Source: an uncultured Dehalococcoidia bacterium (lineage in GTDB: Bacteria; Chloroflexota; Dehalococcoidia; Lucifugimonadales; CAJWER01). Taken from it: a stretch of DNA of 64,000 bases. Both the position numbers and the translations under genes were made by a program. The notes beneath the pieces are model-generated. The model ran no database searches, was not told the DNA's origin, and saw only the letters and a list, made by a program, of their open reading frames with translations. Where the stretch lies: the NCBI GenBank assembly GCA_958296115.1, contig OY282442.1, forward strand, positions 592,001 through 656,000, read 5' to 3'. Position 1 is the first letter of the stretch; the number at the start of each line of letters is the position of its first letter. Of this stretch, positions 25,951 to 34,476 are shown in pieces.

Positions 25951-26418
25951 CTAGGGCGCCGCCCCGTTGGAAGATAGCTCGCCGCGCCACAGGATCACCT
26001 TGCAGGGCGCATTCTCGAGGACGTATGGGACGGTGGCTCCGAGCGAGAAGGAGCCGTAGCGCGTGGTGAGGTCGGTTCCCAGCACGATTGCGTCCACCTG
26101 CCTGTTGGCGCTTACCTGCACGATGGCGGGCCCTGCCCTGCGCGACTGGAGCATCTCTGCCTCGACGTTGCATCGGAACGGCCCCGCCACCTCCTCCATC
26201 GCCGTCAGCGCATCCTCGGCCGTGGCAGTGGCCTCCGCGACTTCGGCGTCGAGGGGCAGGCCGCGCTCGACCTCGATGATGTAGAGGATGTAGAGGGCGC
26301 CCTTCTTGCTGGAGAGCAAGCTGCAGGCGAGCTCCACGGCGTAGCGGTCCGAGCTTCGCCCATGGACCGCTACCAGGATGGATGAGAAGCCGCCGTTTTT
26401 GGGTCTGAGGAGCGCCAT
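25951..26418 (-). CDS. Universal stress protein family (UspA-like)
   Basis: A 155-residue single USP domain: FSSILVAVHGRSSDRYAVELACSLL at the start, ALYILYIIEVERGLPLD, a central RRAGPAIVQVSANRQVDAIVLGTD and the end YGSFSLGATVPYVLENAPCKVIL. The glycine-rich nucleotide loop is only partly conserved (G-T-D...Y-G-S-F-S-L-G), so ATP binding is uncertain. USP proteins are often associated with ion transporters, and here it sits between ktrA and the other TrkA genes with gaps of 17 and 24 bases. Confidence 0.85.
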   Translation of the reverse strand: MALLRPKNGGFSSILVAVHGRSSDRYAVELACSLLSSKKGALYILYIIEVERGLPLDAEVAEATATAEDALTAMEEVAGPFRCNVEAEMLQSRRAGPAIVQVSANRQVDAIVLGTDLTTRYGSFSLGATVPYVLENAPCKVILWRGELSSNGAAP

Positions 26419-26435
26419 GGGAGGTCGGGGGCCGT

Positions 26436-27095
26436 TCAGGACGGCAGTCTTTCGAGAAGCTCGTCGCGCCCTGCGAGAATCAGGTCATCGTTGGTTCGCA
26501 GGGTATCGTTGACGTCGGGGTTAAGGGTAACGTCTCGGCCCCGCTTGATTGCCAGGACAGCCAGGCCGTACTTGTCTCGGGGGCTGCCGAATCCAAGCTC
26601 CTTGAGGGTCTTGTCAACGAACTCTCCGGGCACCCTCATGCGGCTGAGGCCGAAGTTGGGGGCCATCTCCAGGTATTCCTGGAGGTTCGGGTTGAACAGG
26701 TTGTGAGCGAGCCTGGTTCCGCCCTCGGACTCCGGGTGGATGACCTTGTCCACGCCGATGCGCTCCAAGGTGATGCCGTGCAGGTCGTTGTTGGCGCGGG
26801 CGACGATGTAACCGATGCCCAGGGTCTTGAGTATGACGCATGCCATGATGCTCGCCGGGATGTCGGAGCCGATGGCGACGACGGCGGTGTCGTAGTCCGG
26901 CACGCCAAGCTCCCGAAGCACGATGTCGTTGGTCGCGTTCCCCGCGACGGGGTACGTGACGTGGCCCATCATGCCCTGGATCCTCTCGTTGTTCGAGTCG
27001 ATCGCAAGGACATCGTGGCCCAGGTTGTACAGGGAGCGCGCAACCGAAGCCCCAAATCTGCCCAGCCCTATGACGACGACCTGTTTCTTGGCCAT
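26436..27095 (-). CDS. ktrA: Ktr/Trk potassium uptake regulatory subunit (KtrA-like)
   Basis: A 219-residue protein with the classic start KKQVVVIGLGRFGASVARSLYNLGHDVLAID, VAGNATNDIVLRELGVPDYDTAVVAIGSDI (Rossmann RCK-N) and a C-terminal RCK-C domain from about residue 140 (RMRVPGEFVDKTLKELG ... RTNDDLILAGRDELLERL). KtrA rings bind nucleotides and open the KtrB channel at the membrane; RCK-C domains of this type are known c-di-AMP targets. It lies 105 bases downstream of ktrB. Confidence 0.9.
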   Translation of the reverse strand: MAKKQVVVIGLGRFGASVARSLYNLGHDVLAIDSNNERIQGMMGHVTYPVAGNATNDIVLRELGVPDYDTAVVAIGSDIPASIMACVILKTLGIGYIVARANNDLHGITLERIGVDKVIHPESEGGTRLAHNLFNPNLQEYLEMAPNFGLSRMRVPGEFVDKTLKELGFGSPRDKYGLAVLAIKRGRDVTLNPDVNDTLRTNDDLILAGRDELLERLPS

Positions 27096-27200
27096 ATCCC
27101 TCTGTCGAGGCGAGTCCGCCGCGCCGCGCTGTCGAATTATACAGGAGTTTGAGCCGGTCTTCTACTCCGAGCCGGGGGCGCTCCTCCGGGCCCGCCCTCA

Positions 27201-28703
27201 TTAGCCGATGGTTACCCGCTCCTGCGCGTAGCGGTACAAGGGACTCTTCCTGCGTTGGATCATGAGGATGTCGAGGGTGAAGGGGCTGGTCCTGCCGATG
27301 AACATGGCCGCTATCAGCGCAAGGCGCCCCCCGGTCGACAGGGTTTCCGTCAACCCCGAGCTGAGGCCGACAGTGCCAAAGGCGGAGACCGATTCGAACA
27401 GCCTGTCTATGAAGGTGGATTCGACCCCTGTGAAGGTCAGTGAGAGAGCCAGGAGAAGAACTATGAACATGGCGGTCGCCGCAATGGTCATGGCCCGCTG
27501 CACCTGGTCCTGCCCTATCTCACGGCCGAAGGACACAGCCGCAGGGCGCCCGCGAATGGTTGACAGCGCCGCAACCACCACTACGGCGACCGTATTGATC
27601 CTGATGCCGCCGGCCACGGACCCCGACGCTCCGCCGACGAGCATCAGGCTGGAGAACAGGAGCTTGGTATGGTCCCCGGCCTCGCCGGCGCCCCACCCGA
27701 CCGTCGAGAAGCCCGCCGTGCGCCCGCTCGTGGACTCGAAGAGCGAGACGAGTATCTTGCCGGGGATCCCCAGCTCCGCAAGCGACGGCTGGTTTTCCGA
27801 TAGGAGGAAGGCAATGGCTCCGCCCACGGTGGCCGCCAGGGTAAATATGAGCGCGAGCCTGGTGTTCAACGTCAGCATGGAGAACTTGCGTGACGCCGCG
27901 ACGTCGACCATCACCCAGTAGCCAATCGCTCCCAAGAATATGAGCGCCCCTGTTACTCCCAGCGCCGCCGCGTCGGTCTGGTATGCCGAGAGGCTGCGAC
28001 TCTCTGGCAGTATCACGAATCCGGCGTTGTTGAAGGCGGAGACTGCCTGGAAGGCGGCGTGGAATACAGCCTCGCCCGGCGGCAAGACGAACAGGAAGCG
28101 GATAAGCAGCGCGACAAAGCCCGCAAGCTGGATCCCCGCCGCCACTACCGCTATCCTCGCCGCAAGCCTCACCAGGCCGGCTAGATGTTCGATCTGCAGG
28201 CTGTCTCGCCCCAGGACCTGCCTGGACAGGGCCAGCCTCTGCCCGATTGCGATGGACATGAAGACCGCAAGCGTCATGAAGCTCAGCCCGCCCACGAAGA
28301 TCATGCCGAGGATGAACGCCTGGCCAACAGGGGTCCAATAGCTGGCAGTGTCCTTCACCAGCAGCCCGGTGACGGTGACGGCCGAGGTCGCGGTGAAAAG
28401 GGCGTCGGCGAACGGCGTGAAGCCAGGCCCCTCGTGCATGAAGGGCAGCAAGAGGAGCAGAGTCGAGACCGCAATCAGGCCGACGAATGCGTAGAGCAGG
28501 ATGAAGGGCGAGGCCAGGGGTTGAGAGCGCGACCTTGGCGCGGCAATGGTGAGCCGCGATGGGGTTATTCGCCCCTCGCGCGGATGGCGAACGACCCGGT
28601 CGCCCGGCCTTGGCTGCCAAGCTTGCCCCGGGGCGCCTGCTGGAGATGGATCAACCGGACCGCGGCCTGGATTCATGGGTAACGATTGCGGCCGCCCGGT
28701 CAT
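27201..28703 (-). CDS. ktrB: Ktr/Trk-type potassium transporter membrane subunit (KtrB-like)
   Basis: A 500-residue membrane protein with a polar N-terminus of about 70 residues and about ten hydrophobic segments. Selectivity-filter-like loops are visible as TATSAVTVTGLLV, AVSAFNNAGFVIL, STSGRTAGFSTVG and ESVSAFGTVGLSSGL, the four pore repeats of the Trk/Ktr/HKT family, and FIGRTSPFTLDILM closes the last one. It imports K+ across the cytoplasmic membrane with KtrA. The start is uncertain: ATG 28703 has no ribosome site and lies only about 17 bases after the predicted transcription start; ATG 28676 is an alternative. Confidence 0.92.
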   Translation of the reverse strand: MTGRPQSLPMNPGRGPVDPSPAGAPGQAWQPRPGDRVVRHPREGRITPSRLTIAAPRSRSQPLASPFILLYAFVGLIAVSTLLLLLPFMHEGPGFTPFADALFTATSAVTVTGLLVKDTASYWTPVGQAFILGMIFVGGLSFMTLAVFMSIAIGQRLALSRQVLGRDSLQIEHLAGLVRLAARIAVVAAGIQLAGFVALLIRFLFVLPPGEAVFHAAFQAVSAFNNAGFVILPESRSLSAYQTDAAALGVTGALIFLGAIGYWVMVDVAASRKFSMLTLNTRLALIFTLAATVGGAIAFLLSENQPSLAELGIPGKILVSLFESTSGRTAGFSTVGWGAGEAGDHTKLLFSSLMLVGGASGSVAGGIRINTVAVVVVAALSTIRGRPAAVSFGREIGQDQVQRAMTIAATAMFIVLLLALSLTFTGVESTFIDRLFESVSAFGTVGLSSGLTETLSTGGRLALIAAMFIGRTSPFTLDILMIQRRKSPLYRYAQERVTIG

Positions 28704-28727
28704 TCGGCGCCGGGTCGGACCGGGGCG

Positions 28728-28757
28728 ATTCTAGGCGTTCCCAAGCTGCCGTGTCAA
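28728..28757 (-). promoter_or_regulatory. Promoter of the ktrB-pheA cluster
   Basis: TTGACA (28752-28757), 18-base spacer, TAGAAT (28728-28733) on the minus strand, immediately upstream of ktrB. Confidence 0.65.
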
Positions 28758-28777
28758 TTCGGCCATCTCTCCACGCC

Positions 28778-28807
28778 TTGACCCGTCCTGTGGTCCGTTG
28801 CTAGACT
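28778..28807 (+). promoter_or_regulatory. Promoter of rdgB-moaA
   Basis: TTGACC (28778-28783), 18-base spacer, TAGACT (28802-28807) on the plus strand. It is back to back with the ktrB promoter. The 317-base gap 28704-29020 holds these two promoters and a leader of about 205 bases before rdgB, in which I see no gene. Confidence 0.55.
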
Positions 28808-29020
28808 CAGGCGAGGCGCAACGACATGCGCAGCCTTGCCGAAGCCGCTAACGGCGGCAACGTATGCGCGGCTGACCGAGGGCGACAGGCGCGAGCTCAT
28901 CGCTGGAGATTCCCACGGCGGCAGCGCCCAGCGTCAAACGCCAGATTGTTACAGGAAGGCTGTTCGCGCCCGGCCTTTCGACCGAGATGAGCGACGTATC
29001 CGCCCTGGAATGAGGCCCGC

Positions 29021-29626
29021 ATGGAGAGTAAAGAGACTCGCGGCATACTGATAGCGACGCGGAACCGCGGAAAGATGGCAGAGTTGGCGTCGCTCTTGGC
29101 GAGCGCGCCCTTCCAGCTGTTATCCCTCGATGACGCGGGCGTGGAGGACGAGGCGCCGGAGACCGGCGCTACATTCAAGGAGAACGCGCGCATCAAGGCG
29201 GAGGAGTACGCGCGGCTCAGCGGGATGCTCACGCTGGCGGACGACTCCGGGCTGGAGGTGGACGCGCTCGGCGGCGAGCCGGGCGTGATGTCCGCCAGGT
29301 ACGCGGGAGACGACGCCAGCGACGCCGACAGGATTGCGTTCCTGCTCGGCAAGTTGGAGGGAGCGCCCGACGAAGCGTTGAGCGCTCGGTTCCGATGCGT
29401 TATCGCCGTTGCGAGGCCGGGCGAGTCGGCGGAGCTGCGCGGGGGGACGTGCGAGGGGCGGATAGCGCGGTCGCCGCGGGGAGCAGGCGGCTTCGGATAT
29501 GACCCGATATTCTTGCTGCCGGCGCTGGGCCGGACGATGGCGGAGCTGTCGCCAGAAGAGAAGAACCAACTCAGCCACCGCGGCATCGCCGCCCGCAGGA
29601 CGGCGGAGCTGCTGAGGACGCTATGA
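29021..29626 (+). CDS. rdgB: XTP/dITP diphosphatase (RdgB/HAM1 family)
   Basis: A 201-residue enzyme with the HAM1 signatures ILIATRNRGKMAELASLL (SxNxxK-type substrate loop; here TRNRGK), ETGATFKENARIKAEEYA, LADDSGLEVDALGGEPGVMSARYAG and GAGGFGYDPIFLLP, ending NQLSHRGIAARRTAELL. It hydrolyses non-canonical ITP/XTP to monophosphates in the cytoplasm, keeping them out of nucleic acids. GAGG lies five bases before the ATG. Its stop overlaps the start of moaA by four bases (ATGA), so the two are translationally coupled. Confidence 0.95.
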   Translation: MESKETRGILIATRNRGKMAELASLLASAPFQLLSLDDAGVEDEAPETGATFKENARIKAEEYARLSGMLTLADDSGLEVDALGGEPGVMSARYAGDDASDADRIAFLLGKLEGAPDEALSARFRCVIAVARPGESAELRGGTCEGRIARSPRGAGGFGYDPIFLLPALGRTMAELSPEEKNQLSHRGIAARRTAELLRTL

Positions 29627-30627
29627 CGCTCGACACGTTCGGCAGGCCGTTCAGAGACCTACGCATATCGGTAACTGACCGGTGCAACTTCCGCTGTCCG
29701 TACTGTATGCCCGCGGAGATATTCGGCGAGCGGTACGAGTTCCTGCCCAAGGCGGAGTTGCTGACTTTCGAGGAGATCGAGAGGCTGGCGGGGATATGCG
29801 TCCGGCTCGGCGCGCGAAAGCTCCGCATAACGGGCGGCGAGCCGCTCGTTCGCAACGAGGTGGAGAAGCTGGTAGCCGGGCTCGCCGCCATCGAGGGCGC
29901 GGACGACCTTACGATGACCACCAACGGATACCTGCTTCCCCAGAAGGCCGATGCGCTCAGGGAAGCGGGGCTGCAACGGGTTACGGTCAGCCTGGACAGC
30001 CTGGACGACGACGTGTTCAGGAAGATGAACGGGCGCGGCTTCGGGACGGCGCGAGTCTTGCAGGGGATAGAGGCCGCGGAGCGCGCCGGCTTCGCGCCCA
30101 TCAAGATAAACGCAGTCGTGCAGCGCGGGGTGAACGACCATACCATCGTGGACCTGGCGAGGTACGCGAAGGAGCGCGGGCACGTCGCGCGCTTCATCGA
30201 GTACATGGACGTTGGGACGCGCAACGGCTGGGAGATGAGCGAGGTTGCGCCTGCCGACGAGATAGTGTCGGCGATAGACGCGGAGATGCCGCTGGAGCGC
30301 GTGGAGAGCGGCTACCGCGGGGAGGTAGCCATGCGCTACCGCTACGTGGACGGCGGGGGCGAGATAGGGGTTATCGCATCGGTTACGCAGCCGTTCTGCG
30401 GAGACTGCACGCGGCTCAGGCTGTCGCCCGAAGGGGCGATATACACGTGCCTCTTCGGGAGCGAGGGCTCAGACCTGCGCGGGCCGATGAGGAGCGGCGC
30501 GTCGGACGAGGATCTGGCGGCTCTGATAGCCGGGGCGTGGCGCGTGCGCAGCGACCGATACTCGGAGATCAGGACCTCGATGACGGGACCGCGCGATAAG
30601 GTGGAGATGTACCACATCGGCGGCTAA
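29623..30627 (+). CDS. moaA: GTP 3',8-cyclase (molybdenum cofactor biosynthesis)
   Basis: A 334-residue radical SAM enzyme. The N-terminal cluster motif is CNFRCPYC (about residues 21-28) after [23 protein letters not shown] and MTTNGYLL follow; the second cluster is built by [21 protein letters not shown] (Cys residues near 266, 269 and 283), and the protein ends in the essential Gly-Gly. It converts GTP to 3',8-cH2GTP, the first step of molybdopterin synthesis, with MoaC, which is not in this window. A damaged copy of its central part lies at 32428-32526. Confidence 0.95.
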   Translation: MTLDTFGRPFRDLRISVTDRCNFRCPYCMPAEIFGERYEFLPKAELLTFEEIERLAGICVRLGARKLRITGGEPLVRNEVEKLVAGLAAIEGADDLTMTTNGYLLPQKADALREAGLQRVTVSLDSLDDDVFRKMNGRGFGTARVLQGIEAAERAGFAPIKINAVVQRGVNDHTIVDLARYAKERGHVARFIEYMDVGTRNGWEMSEVAPADEIVSAIDAEMPLERVESGYRGEVAMRYRYVDGGGEIGVIASVTQPFCGDCTRLRLSPEGAIYTCLFGSEGSDLRGPMRSGASDEDLAALIAGAWRVRSDRYSEIRTSMTGPRDKVEMYHIGG

Positions 30628-30730
30628 CGCGCCGAAGCGGCCGTCCCCGCGGTCCCCAAGTCCGCTCCCGGCCCGGCTTCTCTACGCCTTCGACGCCAAC
30701 CTGGGACACTCGGCGCATCCGGCCCGGCTA

Positions 30731-32311
30731 CTAGGGGGCGGTGATGGTTACGGGTTCGTCGTAGTTGGAGTAGCGAGCGGTGAGGTTCATGTGGACCTGG
30801 TCGCTGCCGCTGGGCGCAATGCCCGGGAAGTCGCTCGCGGACTGGGAGCCTTCGAGATAGACCTGCCGAAGCCGGTGGTCGTCCTCGCCTATCCAGAGGA
30901 CCTTCATGACTACAGGCGAGTCCGGGTTATCCACGGCGGCATCTACGCGGAAGACTGCCTCGCCGTCGAGCGTCTCGCGCGTTACCACTGGGTCCACCAT
31001 CTCGGCGGGGTCGCCGATGGACGGGTCGAAGAGGTTGTTGAGGATGCTCTGGCCTTCGCCGTCCGGGGTGGTGTCCCAGCCCAGCGCCGGGTCGTTGGTG
31101 GAGTATTCGACGCCGTCAACTCGTCGAGCCTCGAATGGGACGACGCCGGTGAATTCTGGAGTATTGATCTCAATGGTCCCGGTCACTCGGTTGTCGCCGC
31201 CGAACATTCCATCGCCGGAGAATCGCTGGAGCATTAGGCTGGTTTCGGCGTCCCGGCTCTCCTTGATGGCGAACTCCCCTTCTACGTGGGCGGTTTGCGC
31301 GCTGGCCATGGCCTCCATGGAGAGGAACAGGGAGGTATGGTCGTTGATCGGCTCGGCGGTGGATTCTGGGATTGGCTGAGGAGCGGGCGAGGCGGACTGC
31401 AATTCGGGCGCTTCTATGGTAACGTCCTTGTTGTAGTCGGACAGGCTCATTGTGATCGACGTCGAGACGTCTCCAAGACCGAGGTCGGGGAGTCCCAGCG
31501 AGTCGCTCCCGCCTTCTCCCAGGTTCAGGCCGCCTTCGACCTGGACGCGGGCTATCAGGTTGTCGACGGTTCGCACCCAGAAGAGGTAGCGCATATCGCC
31601 GAGGCCGGCCCCTGTCGGATCGGGTACGACGGCCTGGATGACGTAGAGTTCGACCCCGTCCACGCTCTCCGTCCCCGCGGACGTTACGTCGCTGGTATCC
31701 AGGCCCTCGGGGTTGATGACGCTCGACGGGTTGGCCAGAAGGTCGCTTGCGTTCTCTTCCTTGACCCAGACGCCAGTTTGGGGGTCTTTGATGAACAGCG
31801 CGTCGCCCGTATCCACTATCTCCGACTCAATGGCCAGGAACCCGAGGTCCATGTTCAGGTCCGCGCGGATCATGCCCGGCGCCTTGTAGTCCCCGGAGGA
31901 GGCGATGGGGATCTCGATGCTGGAGTCATCCGATTCGAAGGAGAGCAGGATGTCCATCTCGAATTGGAACGAGTCGAGGGCGTTGGTAGCTGCGAGCGCG
32001 GCATCGAGAATCTGCCGCGGGTCGGCGTCCGCGGCCGGCTCGGGGATTGGAGTGGCCGTTGGTTCAGGCGCTGCGGTCGGCGCGGGCATGGCCGTCGGTT
32101 CAGGCGCTGCGGTCGGCGCGGGCGCGGCCGTCGGTTCAGGCGCTGCGGTAGGGGCAGGGGCCGTCGTGGGAGCGGGGACGGTCGCGGCGGCGGCAGCCGG
32201 GGGCGGGGCAGAGACGGGATCGGTCGAGGTGTTCCCGCAGGCGGCCATGACGCCAGCGCAAGTCAGGGCGGCGAGGACGCCGAACAGAAGTCTGGCCACT
32301 TTCCGGGACAT
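30731..32311 (-). CDS. LppX/LprAFG-like lipoprotein, paralogue 1
   Basis: A 526-residue lipoprotein: signal MSRKVARLLFGVLAALTCAG with lipobox V-M-A-A-C, a linker of (A)APEPTAAPAPT repeats to about residue 95, then two related domains. The first (about 100-300) has ALAATNALDSFQFEMDILLSF, the second (about 330-526) SLFLSMEAMASAQTAHVEGEF; both resemble the LppX_LprAFG (DUF1396) fold, which binds acylated lipids in mycobacteria. ATG 32311 is chosen because a G-rich ribosome site and the signal peptide begin there. It is one of two tandem copies; the other is the paralogue at 32598-34196. Confidence 0.78.
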   Translation of the reverse strand: MSRKVARLLFGVLAALTCAGVMAACGNTSTDPVSAPPPAAAAATVPAPTTAPAPTAAPEPTAAPAPTAAPEPTAMPAPTAAPEPTATPIPEPAADADPRQILDAALAATNALDSFQFEMDILLSFESDDSSIEIPIASSGDYKAPGMIRADLNMDLGFLAIESEIVDTGDALFIKDPQTGVWVKEENASDLLANPSSVINPEGLDTSDVTSAGTESVDGVELYVIQAVVPDPTGAGLGDMRYLFWVRTVDNLIARVQVEGGLNLGEGGSDSLGLPDLGLGDVSTSITMSLSDYNKDVTIEAPELQSASPAPQPIPESTAEPINDHTSLFLSMEAMASAQTAHVEGEFAIKESRDAETSLMLQRFSGDGMFGGDNRVTGTIEINTPEFTGVVPFEARRVDGVEYSTNDPALGWDTTPDGEGQSILNNLFDPSIGDPAEMVDPVVTRETLDGEAVFRVDAAVDNPDSPVVMKVLWIGEDDHRLRQVYLEGSQSASDFPGIAPSGSDQVHMNLTARYSNYDEPVTITAP

Positions 32312-32334
32312 GCTCCACCCCCGCACTCGACAGA

Positions 32335-32351
32335 CTTGATTCTTCATCAAG
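32335..32351. promoter_or_regulatory. Palindrome in the lipoprotein 1 leader
   Basis: CTTGATtcttcATCAAG, a 6-bp inverted repeat 24 bases upstream of the start codon. The identical palindrome stands upstream of the paralogue at 34231-34247. It could be an operator or an mRNA hairpin. Confidence 0.4.
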
Positions 32352-32427
32352 GCTACTTCAAGACGGGCGACTGCGCAAGGATAATTTGGGCATGGAACAT
32401 GGCAATCGCGTCCAAGAACCTACCCGC

Positions 32428-32526
32428 ATGAACGGGCGCGGCTTTGGGACGGCGCGAGTCTTGCAGGGGATAGAGCCGCGGAGCGCGCCGGCTTCGCGCC
32501 CATCAAGATAAACGCAGTCGTGCAGC
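32428..32526 (+). pseudogene. Broken internal fragment of moaA
   Basis: These bases match moaA positions 30025-30122 almost exactly, encoding [14 protein letters not shown] and [12 protein letters not shown], but one G is missing (AGAGCCGCGG for AGAGGCCGCGG), shifting the frame. Directly after it the sequence jumps to the intergenic DNA found at 30676, downstream of the real moaA. It is debris from the duplication that made the two lipoprotein genes. The rest of the 286-base gap is the copied lipoprotein leader. Confidence 0.85.
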
Positions 32527-32597
32527 GCTTCTCTACGCCTTCGACGCCAACCTAAAGGACAGAAGGCACAGACGGCGAGACGGCGCATCCGGCCTGG

Positions 32598-34196
32598 CTA
32601 GGGGGCGGTGATGGTTACGGGTTCGTCGTAGTTGGAGTAGCGAGCGGTGAGGCTTATGTGGACCTGGTCGCTGCCGCTGGGCGCAAAGCCCGGGAAGTCG
32701 CTCGCGGACTGGGAGCCTTCGAGATAGAACTGCCGAAGCCGGTAGTCGTCCTCGCCTATCCAGAGGACCCTCCTGACTAAAGGCGTGTCCGGGTTGTCCA
32801 CGGCGGCATCTACGCGGAAGACTGCCTCGCCGTCGAGCGTCTCGCGCGTTACCACTGGGTCCACCATCTCGGCGGGGTCGCCGATGGACGGATCGAAGAG
32901 GTTGTTGAAAATGCCTTCGCCGAAGATGTTGCTGAAAGTGCTTCCGCCGCCCGGGGTGATATCCCAGCCCAGCGCCGGGTCGTTGGTGGAGTACTCGACG
33001 CCGTCAACTCGTCGAGCCTCGAATGGGACGACGCCGATGGATTCTGGAGTATTGATCTCAATGGTCCCGGTCAGGCGGTTGTCGCCGCCGAACATTCCGT
33101 CGCCGGAGAATCGCTGGAGCACCAGGCCGGTTTCGGCGTCCCGGCTCTCCTTGATGGCGAACTCCCCTTCTATGTGGGCGGTTTGCGCGCTGGCCATGGC
33201 CTCCATCGAAAGGAACAGGGAGGTATGGTCGCTGATTGGCTCGGCGGTGGATTCTGGGATTGGCTGAGGAGCGGGCGCGGCGGACTGCAATTCGGGCGCT
33301 TCTATGGTAACGTCCTTGTTGTAACCGGACAGGCTCATTGTGATCGATGTCTCGACGTCTCCAGGGAACAGAAGGCCGAGGTCGAGGAGTCCCAGCCAGC
33401 CGCTCCCGCCCTCTCCCAGGTTCAGGCCGCCTTCGACCTGGACGCGGGCCATCAGGTTGTCGACGGTTCGCACCCAGAAGAGGTAGCGCATATCGCCAAG
33501 GCCGGCTCCCGTTGGATCGGGTACGACGGCCTGGATGACGTAGAGCTCGACCCCGTCCATGCTCTCCGTCCCCGCGGCCGTTACGTTGCTGGTATCCAGG
33601 CCCTCGGGGTTGATGACGCTCGACGGGTTGGCCAGAAGGTCGCTTGCGTTCTCTTCCTTGACCCAGACGCCAGTTTGGGGGTCTTTGAAGAACAGCGCGT
33701 CGCCCGTATCCACTATCTCCGACTCAATGGACAGATCCGACTCGATGGACAGGAACCCGAGGTCCATGTTCAGGTCCGCGCGGATCATGCCCGGCGCCTT
33801 GTAGTCCCCGGAGGAGGCGATGGGGATCTCGATGCTGGAATCATCCGATTTGAAGGAGAGCAGGATGTCCATCTCGAATTGGAACGAGTCGAGCGCGTTG
33901 GTAGCTGCGAGCGCGGCATCGAGAATCTGCCGCGGGTCGGCGTCCGCGGCCGACTCGGGGATTGGAGTGGCTGTCGGCTCAGGCGCCGCGGTCGGCGCGG
34001 GCATAGCCGTCGGCTCAGGCGTTGCGGTCGGCGCGGCAGTAGGGGCAGGGGCCGTCGTGGGAGCGGGGACGGTCGCGGCGGCGGCAGCCGGGGGCGGGGC
34101 GGAGTCGGTCGAGGTATTGGCGCAGGCGGCCATGACGCCAGCGCAGGTTAGGGCGGCGAGGACGCCGAACAGAAGCCTGATCGCGTTCCGGGACAT
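32598..34196 (-). CDS. LppX/LprAFG-like lipoprotein, paralogue 2
   Basis: A 532-residue tandem paralogue, close to identical over most of its length, with the same signal (MSRNAIRLLFGVLAALTCAG, lipobox V-M-A-A-C), a shorter Pro/Ala linker, and the same two LppX-like domains. Differences are concentrated in small in-frame insertions: an extra SIESDLSIESE block near residue 150, a few residues near LLDLGLLFPGD, and a GGGSTFSNIFGEG insertion near residue 430. Its ribosome-binding region contains a run of 16 C (G on the coding strand) where paralogue 1 has five, which may affect translation. Confidence 0.78.
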   Translation of the reverse strand: MSRNAIRLLFGVLAALTCAGVMAACANTSTDSAPPPAAAAATVPAPTTAPAPTAAPTATPEPTAMPAPTAAPEPTATPIPESAADADPRQILDAALAATNALDSFQFEMDILLSFKSDDSSIEIPIASSGDYKAPGMIRADLNMDLGFLSIESDLSIESEIVDTGDALFFKDPQTGVWVKEENASDLLANPSSVINPEGLDTSNVTAAGTESMDGVELYVIQAVVPDPTGAGLGDMRYLFWVRTVDNLMARVQVEGGLNLGEGGSGWLGLLDLGLLFPGDVETSITMSLSGYNKDVTIEAPELQSAAPAPQPIPESTAEPISDHTSLFLSMEAMASAQTAHIEGEFAIKESRDAETGLVLQRFSGDGMFGGDNRLTGTIEINTPESIGVVPFEARRVDGVEYSTNDPALGWDITPGGGSTFSNIFGEGIFNNLFDPSIGDPAEMVDPVVTRETLDGEAVFRVDAAVDNPDTPLVRRVLWIGEDDYRLRQFYLEGSQSASDFPGFAPSGSDQVHISLTARYSNYDEPVTITAP

Positions 34197-34202
34197 GCTC
34201 CA

Positions 34203-34218
34203 CCCCCCCCCCCCCCCC
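34203..34218. repeat. Homopolymer C16 tract in the lipoprotein 2 leader
   Basis: Sixteen consecutive C on the plus strand (poly-G on the coding strand), immediately upstream of GTGGAGC-ATG of the lipoprotein gene. The paralogue has only five in the same position. Such tracts slip during replication. Confidence 0.85.
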
Positions 34219-34230
34219 GCATTCGACAGA

Positions 34231-34247
34231 CTTGATTCTTCATCAAG
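34231..34247. promoter_or_regulatory. Palindrome in the lipoprotein 2 leader
   Basis: Same CTTGATtcttcATCAAG inverted repeat as at 32335-32351. The remaining sequence up to the DUF1501 gene (34248-34476) holds the end of the duplicated leader and nothing else I can identify. Confidence 0.4.
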
Positions 34248-34476
34248 GCTACTTCAAGACGGGCGACTGCGCAATGACAATTTGGTATGGAACATGGCAA
34301 TCGCATCTAACCTACCCGCATGACTGGCAGGCCCAAACTACGAGTCTGCATTTCATCGCCTGCATATGTAGAGAATATCGAATCTGGATGCTTATTGACC
34401 GCAGGGGCTTGTGGACGTAGTATTAGCGCAGGAAGGGCGTTCGAGGGCTCGAGCGCGAGCGCCGGGAGGTTGACGG

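Noticed and set aside
32311-32380. Promoter of the lipoprotein genes
   Set aside because: The best candidate (TTGCGC-N17-TAGCCT, conserved in both copies) is too weak to list.
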